Positions 32,789 to 41,443 of a stretch of DNA of 64,000 nt are shown piece after piece. A program made the translations under genes and the position numbers. Under the pieces are notes generated by a model. It saw only the letters and a list, made by a program, of their open reading frames with translations, was not told where the DNA came from and ran no database searches. Position 1 is the first letter of the stretch; each line of letters begins with the position of its first letter. The DNA comes from Streptomyces sp. L-9-10 (lineage in GTDB: Bacteria; Actinomycetota; Actinomycetes; Streptomycetales; Streptomycetaceae). The stretch covers positions 209,906 to 273,905 of the forward strand of contig NZ_PHRF01000027.1 of the NCBI RefSeq assembly GCF_004151105.1. Direction: 5' to 3'.

Positions 32789-34077
32789 GGGCCGCCGCGG
32801 CGCGCGCGGGGGGCCGGTGGGTACGGTCCGCGTCCGGGCGCCGCGCGGTGGGTGTCGTGTGCGCGCTGGTCATGGCGGTCTGCGGCGCGCCGACCGCCGT
32901 CCCGGCGGCGCGGGCGGCGCAGTCGGCCCAGGCCGCGCACGCCGCCGGACAGAGCACGCACACCGTGGTCACCTGGGGCGCCAGTGCGGAGCGGCAGGGC
33001 GCCGGCCCCGCCGACCGCAGCTACCGGCTGATCGTCCGCACCAGCGTCGGCGGTACGGACCCGCGTATCCGGCTCTCCAACGCCTTCGGTGACCACCCGG
33101 TCACCTTCGCGAGCGCCTACGCGGGGCTGCGGAAGCAGGGGGCCGAGCTGGTCCGCGGCTCCAACCGGCGGCTGACGTTCGGCGGGGCCGCGTCCGTCAC
33201 CGTACCGGCCGGTGCGACCGTGCTCAGTGATGCCCTGCCGGGGAGACTGGCCGCCGGAAGCGATCTCGTCGTGAGTCTGTATGTGACCGGTGCGCGGGGG
33301 CCGACGACCGGTCACGGCATGGCCATGCAGACCAACTACGCCGCCGCCGGTGATCACGCCGCGGAGGAGGGCGCGGCCAACTGGACCGATCCGATGGGCT
33401 CCTGGTACTGGCTGGACGCCGTCAGTGTGGAGACGTCCGCGAGGACCGGCGCGGTGGTGACCCTCGGGGACTCCATCACCGACGGATGGGCTTCCTCCAC
33501 GGACCGGAACCGCCGCTGGCCCGACTATCTGTCCCAGCGGCTCCTGGCCGCGCCCGGCAGCCCGGTGAAGGGGGTCGCGAACGAGGGCATCTCGGGCAAC
33601 AAGGTGCTCGCGGACGGGGCCGGGGAGTCGGCGCTGAACCGGCTGGAGCGTGATGTGCTCTCCCTCCCCGGGGTCAGCACGGTCTTCCTGTTCGAGGGCA
33701 TCAACGACATCAAGGCGCACTCCGGTGTCACGGTGGACGATCTGACCGCCGGATACCGGCAGATCATCGAGCGGGTGCACGCCGCGGGGAAGTGTGTCGT
33801 CGGGGCGACCGTCATGCCGTTCAAGGGCTGGTACGAATACGACGCCGAGAGCGAGGCCGTACGCCAGGGGGTCAACGACTGGATCAGGAACAGCGGCGCG
33901 TTCGACGCGGTGACGGACTTCGACAGGGTCACGCGCAACCCCTACGACCAGCAGCGGATCATGCCGTTCTTCGACGGCGGCGACCACCTCCATCCGAACG
34001 ACAAGGGGATGCAGGCGATGGCCGACGCCGTCGATCTGTCCGCTCTGCACTGCGCTCGCCGAGCCGCGAGCCGTTGA
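32785..34077 (+). CDS. Exported SGNH/GDSL-family hydrolase (probable carbohydrate esterase)
   Basis: 430 residues from ATG inside an ATGA overlap with GH95. A Sec signal (VGVVCALVMAVCGAPTAVPAARA) is followed by a jelly-roll-like N-terminal domain and the SGNH domain: block I GDSITDGWAS (nucleophilic Ser), block II with Gly in ANEGISGN, block III FEGINDIKAH (Asn), and block V GDHLHPNDKG (Asp/His). Such two-domain enzymes resemble rhamnogalacturonan or xylan acetyl esterases. Co-expression with GH27 and GH95 suggests it removes acyl groups from the same glycan (inference). Confidence 0.88.
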   Translation: MRAAAARAGGRWVRSASGRRAVGVVCALVMAVCGAPTAVPAARAAQSAQAAHAAGQSTHTVVTWGASAERQGAGPADRSYRLIVRTSVGGTDPRIRLSNAFGDHPVTFASAYAGLRKQGAELVRGSNRRLTFGGAASVTVPAGATVLSDALPGRLAAGSDLVVSLYVTGARGPTTGHGMAMQTNYAAAGDHAAEEGAANWTDPMGSWYWLDAVSVETSARTGAVVTLGDSITDGWASSTDRNRRWPDYLSQRLLAAPGSPVKGVANEGISGNKVLADGAGESALNRLERDVLSLPGVSTVFLFEGINDIKAHSGVTVDDLTAGYRQIIERVHAAGKCVVGATVMPFKGWYEYDAESEAVRQGVNDWIRNSGAFDAVTDFDRVTRNPYDQQRIMPFFDGGDHLHPNDKGMQAMADAVDLSALHCARRAASR

Positions 34078-34122
34078 CCGCGGGGGTCTTGGGCCGGGGA
34101 CCGGATACGAGCCGGGGGCCGG

Positions 34123-36885
34123 TTACGGGCAGGAATGCTCCTTGCCCTCCGGCCCCCAGGCCGTGCGCCGGTCGCCGCGCGCCACCGTGCCGCACAGCAG
34201 CTCGGTCACCGGCTCGTCACCGGTGCCGCGCAACACCGCGAGCAGTTTGTCGTCCGTCAGCCGTCCCCCGCCCGCCGCGCCATGGGCGTCGATCCTGCCG
34301 GTGGCCCCGTCGAAGCCGCCGTCGCCAAGGCCTTGATAGAGCACACCTTGCAGCAGTGTGCGGTCCAGCCGGTCGTCACGTCCGCCGGTGGTCCGCCAGG
34401 CCTGGTCGACGCCTTCGGCGAGATAGCGCAACGCGTCCCAGGCGAGGGCGACATGGCCGTCCCCGCGCATGGCTCGCGTCGCGGCGCTGTGGTCGCGGCC
34501 GTACGCACGGTCGTACGCGGTGAGGAAGGCGGCGGCCTCCGGGCTCCGTTCCGCCTGCGCGGGGGCATAACCGTGCGAGGCGTAGAAGAGGGTGAGGCCC
34601 TTGAAGTCGTCCAAGAGGCGCCGGTCCTCGGTCAGCGCCGTGGTGACATCGTCGCCGCCGAGCACACTGATCTCCGGGCAGTCGCCGGAGAGCCGGGCGA
34701 TCTCGGCGAGGAACAGCTGCAACTGGCTGCCCCGCGCGGACCACACCACCGCGGTCCTCGGCTCCTCCCGTACGGACCGGCAGACCTCGCGGGCCAGGTC
34801 CTCCACGGTCGGTACGGACCGACCGCCCAGCGCGCCGGGCACCGCTCCCGGCTCCGGCGCGTCGGTGGGGGTGTAGAGGAGTACGTCGGTGCGCCCCGGC
34901 CCGTACGAGGCGCGGAAGGCCCCGGCGAGACTGTTGCTGTAGGCGTCGGTCGCGTCGGCGACGAGCGCCACCCGGCGTGCGGTGCGTCCGCCCGCGGTCA
35001 TCCCGGCGTTCGAGGCGAACTCCGCCATCAGCTCGGCGGCCCGCGCGTCGGTGGGCGCCATCTGGTAGTAGTGCTCGCCCTGGCGGAGCAGTTCGTCGGC
35101 GGTGCCCGAGGTACCGATCATCGGGATGCCCGCCGCGTCGAGGGTACGTATCGCGTCGTACGTGTTGCGGCGGCTCTGCCCGAAGCCCACCACGCCCGCG
35201 ATGGACGGATCACGCGCGGCGAGCTCGGCGATCCGGTCGGCGACGGCGGGGGCGTCCTTGAAACGGTCGCCCGCGTTGGCGGCGAGCACCCGCAGCGGGA
35301 CACGCTCGCCGGACCGCAGCGCCTGGGCGTTGATGTGCCGCTGTGCCAGTGCGATGCCGCGCAGCTCGGCCAGGGTGCCGCCGCGCACCGGGTCCTCGGC
35401 GTCCTCGCCGCCGGTGAGCGGGCCGAAGTAGACGACGGTACGGCGACCGGGGCGCGGATCGTCGGCCGGCCGGCCCGCGAGCGCCGAGTCGGCCTCCTCG
35501 TTCTGCCGCTCGATCTGCTGGAGGACTGCCCGTACGGCCTGCTCACCGGGGGCCCCGCCGAAGCCGGACGCGCCGTCCGCGACGCCGACGCACTGTCCGT
35601 CCGTGCCGAGGAAGGTGGAGCCCTGGCAGGGGTCGTCCGCCTCGCGGCTCGCGAAGTCCGGTACGAGGACGAGACCGGCCGCCAGTGTCAGCGCGAGCGC
35701 TCCGATGCCCAGCACTCCCGCCACCTCGGCGCCCGGACCCCAGCGCGGGGACGGTGTGACCAGTGTGGGCCAGCGGCCGAGCCAGTACACCGCGGCCTGG
35801 TCGTCCTCGGGCCCCTCGTCCACCGGCACGACGATGCCGGTCGGCTGCCCCGGCGTCATCCCGCGCCGCTCGATATTGATCAGCTCGGCACCGGCGTGGG
35901 CGAGCCCCGTCGCATCGATGTCGGGGATGCGCGAGGCCAGCGAGCGTACGCCGCCCGCCACCGCGAAGACCGAGGTACAGCGCAGGTCCTCCATGGCGGA
36001 GCGGAGTTCACGCAGAAACCGCTGGGCGCGCGAGTCGGCCGGCCCGGCCTCGTCGAAGAGCAGCACGAACCGGGAGGTGCGGCGCCGCCGCCAGGGGTTG
36101 AGGAGACGGGCCCGGCACGCCTGGTCGAGGTCGGCGAGCAGGGCGTGCATGAGCACCCGGTCCATGCGCTCCGGCTCCTGGGCGGGCTCGCCGTGTACGA
36201 GGTCGAGCGCGGAGCGGAAGAAGTCGGTGGGCGGGCTGCCGTGCTGGCGGCGCACCCACTCCGCGTACCAGCTGCGGCTGCGGGCCCGTCCGAGCATGCG
36301 GCGGTTGGCGCGCCAGCCGAAGACGGCGCGCGGCAGCCGCTGGAAGAGCGGGCCCGCGATGAAGTTCCACAGCAGTTCGAGCAGTGTGCCGCCGCTGGCC
36401 TGGTCACGGCCGCCGAGCCACCACAGGCTCTGTGCGGTACGGGACCAGTTGCGGTGCTCCGCGTAGCAGTGGTTGCGCAGCTCGGCGTGGCGGCGCTCCA
36501 TGAGCCCCTCGATGGCCGGCGCGGTGACGACGGAGCGCAGCAACCGGTAGCTGTGCGGCCGGAGTTCACCGGTACCGGGCGGCATGGTCTCGGCGAGCTG
36601 GAGGGTCAGATGCTCGAAGAGTTCGAGCGGCGGCCGGTCGGCTCCGTCCGGGATCCGCGGGATGTACGCGTGCGGAGCCAGCACCTCGCTGCGGCCGCGC
36701 ATCCGTGAGCGGAGCCCCGCCACGATCCGGCGTCCCGCGTCGCCGCCGCCCGGCTCGCTGAGCAGGACGACCGGCACTCTGCTGCGGCTGCGTCGCGGCT
36801 GCACCACCAGTTTGTCGAACGCGTCGACAAAACGTTCAACGCCCGGATACGCCGGAATACGGCTGTGCGGATCCCCTGCGGTCAT
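34123..36885 (-). CDS. Membrane NTPase-like protein fused to an extracellular type-1 periplasmic-binding receptor
   Basis: 920 residues. Residues 1-385 are cytoplasmic and look like a P-loop NTPase that has lost key residues: VVLLSEPGGGDAGRRIV at 39-55 sits where Walker A belongs but lacks the Lys-Ser/Thr, whereas RFVLLFDEAGP at 272-282 is a good Walker B. One transmembrane segment follows (about 387-410). Outside is a disulphide-sized pair CQGSTFLGTDGQC, a linker, then from about 480 a Leu/Ile/Val-binding-like domain (VVYFGPLTGG, ALAQRHINAQ, IAGVVGFGQSRRNTYD, IPMIGTSGTADELL, YYQMAPTDARAAELMAEF, VALVADATDAYSNSLAGAF). No permease or ATPase is nearby, so a sensing role is likelier than transport. 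Divergent from the SRPBCC gene. Confidence 0.75.
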   Translation of the reverse strand: MTAGDPHSRIPAYPGVERFVDAFDKLVVQPRRSRSRVPVVLLSEPGGGDAGRRIVAGLRSRMRGRSEVLAPHAYIPRIPDGADRPPLELFEHLTLQLAETMPPGTGELRPHSYRLLRSVVTAPAIEGLMERRHAELRNHCYAEHRNWSRTAQSLWWLGGRDQASGGTLLELLWNFIAGPLFQRLPRAVFGWRANRRMLGRARSRSWYAEWVRRQHGSPPTDFFRSALDLVHGEPAQEPERMDRVLMHALLADLDQACRARLLNPWRRRRTSRFVLLFDEAGPADSRAQRFLRELRSAMEDLRCTSVFAVAGGVRSLASRIPDIDATGLAHAGAELINIERRGMTPGQPTGIVVPVDEGPEDDQAAVYWLGRWPTLVTPSPRWGPGAEVAGVLGIGALALTLAAGLVLVPDFASREADDPCQGSTFLGTDGQCVGVADGASGFGGAPGEQAVRAVLQQIERQNEEADSALAGRPADDPRPGRRTVVYFGPLTGGEDAEDPVRGGTLAELRGIALAQRHINAQALRSGERVPLRVLAANAGDRFKDAPAVADRIAELAARDPSIAGVVGFGQSRRNTYDAIRTLDAAGIPMIGTSGTADELLRQGEHYYQMAPTDARAAELMAEFASNAGMTAGGRTARRVALVADATDAYSNSLAGAFRASYGPGRTDVLLYTPTDAPEPGAVPGALGGRSVPTVEDLAREVCRSVREEPRTAVVWSARGSQLQLFLAEIARLSGDCPEISVLGGDDVTTALTEDRRLLDDFKGLTLFYASHGYAPAQAERSPEAAAFLTAYDRAYGRDHSAATRAMRGDGHVALAWDALRYLAEGVDQAWRTTGGRDDRLDRTLLQGVLYQGLGDGGFDGATGRIDAHGAAGGGRLTDDKLLAVLRGTGDEPVTELLCGTVARGDRRTAWGPEGKEHSCP

Positions 36886-37104
36886 GAACGGGCCCCCTCG
36901 TTCCCCCTGAGAAACAAGGGTCTATTCGCCCGAGGCGCTCAGCGCAAGCCCGCCGCGCCGGACGGAGCGGCCGGCCCGCGGAAGGTCCACGGAGGGATCG
37001 CGGAGGGACCCGCGGAGGGACCGTGGCCTGGCCTGGTGCCGCCGACGACATGCGTGCCGATATATCCCGTTATCTAATGGAAAAACCTTACGGAGAAGGT
37101 CAGT

Positions 37105-37617
37105 ATGAACATGATCGAGAAGTCGATCGACGTCGATGTTCCCGTCCGGATCGCCTACAACCAGTGGACGCAGTTCGAGAGCTTCCCCCGCTTCCTGGAA
37201 GGGGTGGAGCGCATCGATCAGCCCCAGCGCACGCTGGCGCACTGGGTCACCCGATCCGGTGCGGTCACCCATGAGTTCGATGTGGAGATCGTCGAGCAGC
37301 GACCCGACGAGTATCTGACCTGGCGCACGCTGACCGAGCCCCGGCACGAGGGCACGGTCACCTTCGAGTCCCTCGGCCCCGAGCGTACGCGGGTCAGCCT
37401 GCGGCTCGACCTCGAAGCGTGCGGAGTGATCGAGAAGACCGGAAGCGCCCTCCACCTCGCGCGGCGCCGGGTCCACCGGGGGATGGAGTCCTTCAAGGAG
37501 TTCATCGAGGCGCACGGACGGGAGACCGGCAGCTGGCGGGGCGAGGTCCGGTCCGGACGGGTACGGCCGGATCCCGCCGAGGAATCGCCACGGGTTCCCA
37601 CCTGGCCCACGGGCTGA
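37105..37617 (+). CDS. SRPBCC (START-like, cyclase/dehydrase) family protein
   Basis: 170 residues from ATG 37105, with GGAGAAGG upstream. The helix-grip fold is evident: EKSIDVDVPVRIAYNQWTQFESFPRFLEGV at the start, VTHEFDVEIVEQRPDEYLTWRT in the middle and a C-terminal helix ending with MESFKEFIEAHGRETG. It binds a hydrophobic ligand in relatives and is commonly stress-induced in actinobacteria. The upstream region 37060-37100 is AT-rich for this genome (TATCCCGTTATCTAATGG), probably its promoter. A 17-bp minisatellite starts directly after its stop codon. Confidence 0.88.
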   Translation: MNMIEKSIDVDVPVRIAYNQWTQFESFPRFLEGVERIDQPQRTLAHWVTRSGAVTHEFDVEIVEQRPDEYLTWRTLTEPRHEGTVTFESLGPERTRVSLRLDLEACGVIEKTGSALHLARRRVHRGMESFKEFIEAHGRETGSWRGEVRSGRVRPDPAEESPRVPTWPTG

Positions 37618-37618
37618 G

Positions 37619-37737
37619 TGTGCGTGGACCCGATGTGCGCGTGGACCTGATGTGCGTGCGCACCTGATGTGCGCGTGGACCCGATATGGGCGTGGACCTG
37701 ATGTGGGCGTGGACCCGATGTGGGCGTGGACCCGATG
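37619..37737. repeat. 17-bp minisatellite, seven copies
   Basis: Seven contiguous units of 17 bp (consensus TGSGCGTGGACCYGATG) start one base after the SRPBCC stop codon and end 27 bp before the oxidoreductase start. Units 6 and 7 are identical; unit 3 differs most (GTGCGCAC core). The unit length is not a multiple of three and the array lies outside any supported gene. Confidence 0.95.
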
Positions 37738-37764
37738 TGCGTAGCGAGCGAAAGGCTGAGACTT

Positions 37765-40089
37765 GTGCCGAGGAAACCACCGGTCGACGACCCCGGCGGT
37801 GACAAGCCGCGCGTCACGCCACCGAAGACCTGGGCGACGGGTGTGCCCGCGGTGGTGCACGCGATGGAGTACTCGCTGGAGCAGACCTCGCCGCGGCGCA
37901 CCGCCCTGACCCTGCTGAACATCAACCAGACCCAGGGGTTCGACTGTCCGGGCTGCGCCTGGCCGGATCCCGGGCCGGGGCACCGCAAGCGGAACGAGTA
38001 CTGCGAGAACGGCGCCAAACACGTCAACGACGAGGCCACGTCGCGCCGGATCACCGCCCCGTTCTTCGAGCGGTACTCGATCAGTGAGCTGGCCGGGAAG
38101 TCGGATCAGTGGCTCAACCAGCAGGGCCGGCTCACCGAGCCCATGGTGAAGCGCGCCGGCTCCGACCACTACGAACCGGTGACCTGGAGCGAGGCACTGG
38201 ATCTGCTCGCCGATGAGCTGCGACAGCTGAACTCCCCGGACGAGGCCGTGTTCTACACCTCGGGGAGGGCCGGCAACGAGGCGGCGTTCGTGCTCCAGCT
38301 GTTCGCGCGGGCCTTCGGGACCAATAATCTGCCCGACTGTTCCAACATGTGCCACGAGTCGAGCGGTGCCGCGCTGAAGGAGACCCTGGGCATCGGCAAG
38401 GGGGATGTGAGCCTCCGGGACATCCACCACTCGGACCTGGTGTTCCTGGTGGGCCAGAACCCGGGCAGCAATCACCCGCGCATGCTCACCGCGCTGGAGG
38501 AGACCAAGCGCAACGGCGGGCGCATCGTCGCGGTGAATCCGCTGTACGAGGCCGGTCTGATCCGGTTCAAGTACCCGCAGAGCCCGCGCGGTGTGATCGG
38601 CCGGGGCACACAGATCGCCGATCAGTTCCTCCATATCCGGGTCGGGGGCGATCTCGCCCTCTTCCAGGCGCTGAATCTGCTGCTGCTCGAGGCCGAGGAC
38701 GCCCGTCCGGGTACGGTGCTCGACCACGAGTTCATCGAGAACCACACCAGCGGCTTCACCGAGTTCGCCGCTCATCTCCGGCAGTTGTCGTGGAAGGACG
38801 TCCACACGGCCACCGGACTGGCACGCGCGGAGATCGAGCAATTGCGCGACCTGGTACTGGGCAGCGAACGGATCGTCGTCTGCTGGGCGATGGGCCTGAC
38901 CCAGCAGAAGTACGGCGTCCCCACGATCCGGGAGATCGTCAACTTCCTGATGCTGCGCGGGAATATCGGCACCCCCCGCGCGGGCGTGTGCCCGGTGCGC
39001 GGGCACAGCAATGTCCAGGGAGACCGCACCATGGGCATCTGGGAGCAGATGCCGAAGGAGTTCATGGACGCGCTGGGCCGCGAATTCTCGTTCACCCCGC
39101 CGGCCAAGCACGGCTGGGACACGGTGAATTCCATCCGGGCCATGCTCGACGGCCGCGCCAGGATCTTTCTCGGTCTGGCCGGCAACTTCGTACGGGCGAC
39201 GCCCGACAGCGGGGTCACGGAGCGCGCCATGCGCCGCTGCCGGCTCACGGCGCACATCTCGACCAAGCTGAACCGCTCACACACGGTCTGCGGGGAGATC
39301 GCGCTCATTCTCCCGACGTTGGGCCGGAGTGAGAAGGACAGGCAGGCGGGCGGCGAGCAGTTCGTCACGGTCGAGGACTCGATGAGTCAGGTGCACGCCT
39401 CGTACGGGCACCTCGAACCCGCCTCCAGCACGCTGCTCAGCGAGGTGGCCATCCTGAGCCAGCTCGCCCGGCGTACCCTCGGCGACACGGTGGACGTGCC
39501 CTGGGACGGGTTCGAGGCGGATTACCACCTCATCCGGCAGCGGATCGCCCGTGTCGTACCGGGGTTCGAGAACTTCAACGAACGCGTGGTCAAGCCCGGC
39601 GGGTTCGTCCTCCCCAACCCGGTGAACGAAGGGGTGTTCCCGACCCCGAGCGGCAAGGCGATCTTCACCTCGAACGAGTTCCGGATGCCGCACGTCCCCG
39701 ACGGGCATCTGCTCCTCCAGACCCTGCGCTCCCACGACCAGTGGAACACCATCCCGTACACGCTGAACGACCGCTATCGCGGAATCCACGGATCCAGACG
39801 CGTCGTGCTCGTCAACCCGGCCGACATCCGGGCACTCGGGCTCACCGACGGCGCTCAGGTCGATCTCGTCGGGGTGTGGCACGACAGCGTCGAGCGGCGC
39901 GCGGACGGTTTCCGCCTCGTCGCGTACCCGACGGCCCGGGGGTGCGCCGCCGCGTACTACCCGGAGACGAATGTGCTGGTGCCCCTGGACAGCGTGGCGG
40001 AGATCAGCAACACCCCCACGTCCAAAGGGATCGTCATCCGCCTCGACCCCTCGCCCCAGCAGGCGACCGCACCCCGTTCGTCCGCGTGA
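37765..40089 (+). CDS. FdhF/YdeP-family molybdopterin oxidoreductase
   Basis: 774 residues from GTG 37765, with AAAGG nine bases upstream; ATGs at 37720 and 37735 lie inside or at the end of the minisatellite and lack ribosome sites. The N-terminal FDCPGCAWPDPG motif, YSISELAGKSDQWL, YTSGRAGNEAAFVLQLFARAFGTNNLPDCSNMCHESSG and the C-terminal molydopterin-binding DRYRGIHGSRRVVLVNPADI are characteristic of this formate-dehydrogenase-like family, which in enterobacteria is linked to acid stress. It lacks selenocysteine and the full N-terminal iron-sulphur cluster of true formate dehydrogenases. The physiological substrate is unknown. No FdhD gene is next to it. Confidence 0.9.
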   Translation: MPRKPPVDDPGGDKPRVTPPKTWATGVPAVVHAMEYSLEQTSPRRTALTLLNINQTQGFDCPGCAWPDPGPGHRKRNEYCENGAKHVNDEATSRRITAPFFERYSISELAGKSDQWLNQQGRLTEPMVKRAGSDHYEPVTWSEALDLLADELRQLNSPDEAVFYTSGRAGNEAAFVLQLFARAFGTNNLPDCSNMCHESSGAALKETLGIGKGDVSLRDIHHSDLVFLVGQNPGSNHPRMLTALEETKRNGGRIVAVNPLYEAGLIRFKYPQSPRGVIGRGTQIADQFLHIRVGGDLALFQALNLLLLEAEDARPGTVLDHEFIENHTSGFTEFAAHLRQLSWKDVHTATGLARAEIEQLRDLVLGSERIVVCWAMGLTQQKYGVPTIREIVNFLMLRGNIGTPRAGVCPVRGHSNVQGDRTMGIWEQMPKEFMDALGREFSFTPPAKHGWDTVNSIRAMLDGRARIFLGLAGNFVRATPDSGVTERAMRRCRLTAHISTKLNRSHTVCGEIALILPTLGRSEKDRQAGGEQFVTVEDSMSQVHASYGHLEPASSTLLSEVAILSQLARRTLGDTVDVPWDGFEADYHLIRQRIARVVPGFENFNERVVKPGGFVLPNPVNEGVFPTPSGKAIFTSNEFRMPHVPDGHLLLQTLRSHDQWNTIPYTLNDRYRGIHGSRRVVLVNPADIRALGLTDGAQVDLVGVWHDSVERRADGFRLVAYPTARGCAAAYYPETNVLVPLDSVAEISNTPTSKGIVIRLDPSPQQATAPRSSA

Positions 40090-40229
40090 ACGCCGGGCGC
40101 GAAGTCGGCGCGGCGGTCGGCGCTCCCTGAGGAACGCCTTGGCCGGCCCGGCCGGCACCGCCGGCAAGGTGCGTCCCACACCGACGGGGACGAGCGCACC
40201 AGGGCCGCCGGACTCCGGTGGGACAGAGC

Positions 40230-40424
40230 CTATTCGTCCGAGCTCGAACTCCGGATCGTCCGGTTCCCGCGCCCCGCCCGGCTCACGAGCTCGCCCGCCG
40301 CCCGGGTCGCGGCGGCCACCACGCGCACCCAGCGCGGGCCGCCCCGCGCCGCCCATACGACACAGACGCACCCTCCGACGGCGAGTACGAGGACACCCGA
40401 CAAGACGAGCACGAGCATGTTCAT
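40230..40424 (-). CDS. Small single-span membrane protein
   Basis: 64 residues from ATG 40422-40424, preceded by a strong AAGGAGG. One transmembrane helix (MLVLVLSGVLVLAVGGCVCVVWAA) is followed by a basic tail (RGGPRWVRVVAAATRAAGELVSRAGRGNR) ending in SSSSDE. No family recognised. Its ribosome site and codon use support a real gene. The 140 bp between it and the oxidoreductase stop contain only a weak hairpin near 40137-40169. Confidence 0.6.
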   Translation of the reverse strand: MNMLVLVLSGVLVLAVGGCVCVVWAARGGPRWVRVVAAATRAAGELVSRAGRGNRTIRSSSSDE

Positions 40425-40457
40425 CCCCCTCCTTCTGTTGCGGTCCGCGCCATCCTC

Positions 40458-41327
40458 TCAGGTCGCGGCCGGCCCGTAGACGGCTGCCGCGACACGGACG
40501 AAGGAGCGGATGAGCGGGCTGGTGCCGGTGCTGTTCCAGGCGATGACGAGGTCGCTGGACGGCATGTCGGTCAGAGGGACGGAGGTGAGGCCCTCGGGAA
40601 AGGTGTGGCCGAGCGGTGCCAGGCCGACGGTGCCGTCCCACAGGATGGACTGCAGGCATTCCTGGGCGGTCCGCACGACCGGGCCGTCGCCTCGCCGGGC
40701 GGCCGGGGGGCCGCTCCAGAATGCCTGCCAGGCGGGATCGGTTCCTTCGGGCAGCCGGAACCAGCGCCGGTCCGCCAGTTCGTCCCGGCGCAGGCTCTCG
40801 CGGCCGGCGAGCGGATCGTCGGTGCGCAGGACCACACCGACGGGATCGGAGCGCAGGACGCGGACGGTGATGCCGGTGTCGTCGAAGGGTGCCCGGGTCA
40901 GGGCCACGTCCACGAGACCGGCCCGCAGTCCGGCGGTCGGGTCGGCCAGGTCGGTCTCGCGGATCCGGACGCGGACGGCGGGATGGCGTTGCCGGTACGC
41001 CGCGGCCAGTCGTGTGCCGGCCTGCTCGGCGCTGTCGGCGAGGGTGCCGACGGTGAGGGTGGCGGCGCCCGCGGCGGCCGTCACACGCGCACGTACGTGT
41101 TCGGCCCGGTCCAGCAGGGTGCGTGCCTCCTCATGGAGCACGGCCCCGGCGGTGGTGAGCGCGACACCGGTGGGCGAGCGGATCAGCAGGGCGCAGCCGA
41201 GGTCGGTCTCCAGCCGCTGGATGGCCCGGCTCAGCGGTGGCTGGGTCATGTGAAGGCGCGCGGCGGCCCGGCCGAAGTGCAGCTCTTCGGCGACCGTCAC
41301 GAAGTAGCGCAGCGTCCGCAAGTCCAT
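40458..41327 (-). CDS. LysR-family transcriptional regulator
   Basis: 289 residues from ATG 41325-41327. The N-terminal LysR helix-turn-helix is MDLRTLRYFVTVAEELHFGR followed by LHMTQPPLSRAIQRLE, then the effector domain (LTVGTLADSAEQAGTRLAAAYRQRHP and so on). It is divergent from the MBL-fold hydrolase gene at 41444. A perfect palindrome with T-N11-A geometry lies 10 bp upstream of its start codon, as expected for autoregulation and control of the neighbour. Confidence 0.93.
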   Translation of the reverse strand: MDLRTLRYFVTVAEELHFGRAAARLHMTQPPLSRAIQRLETDLGCALLIRSPTGVALTTAGAVLHEEARTLLDRAEHVRARVTAAAGAATLTVGTLADSAEQAGTRLAAAYRQRHPAVRVRIRETDLADPTAGLRAGLVDVALTRAPFDDTGITVRVLRSDPVGVVLRTDDPLAGRESLRRDELADRRWFRLPEGTDPAWQAFWSGPPAARRGDGPVVRTAQECLQSILWDGTVGLAPLGHTFPEGLTSVPLTDMPSSDLVIAWNSTGTSPLIRSFVRVAAAVYGPAAT

Positions 41328-41336
41328 CAGCAGCGA

Positions 41337-41355
41337 CGATACCCGCGCGGTATCG
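41337..41355. promoter_or_regulatory. LysR-type operator (T-N11-A palindrome)
   Basis: CGATACC CGCGC GGTATCG is a perfect 7-bp inverted repeat containing T-N11-A, between the divergent LysR and MBL-fold genes. Confidence 0.75.
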
Positions 41356-41443
41356 GGGAGACGGAACCGGTGTTGGACGCCTCCGGCACCCCCACGCTGG
41401 ACTGGGACCACGCGCGACCGTCAGCGAGCCCAAGGAGCCCACG

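Noticed and set aside
37502..37780. Repeat protein on the minus strand with HIRSTRTSGPR-like units
   Set aside because: It is only the translation of the 17-bp minisatellite and the antisense of the SRPBCC gene end; no start signal.
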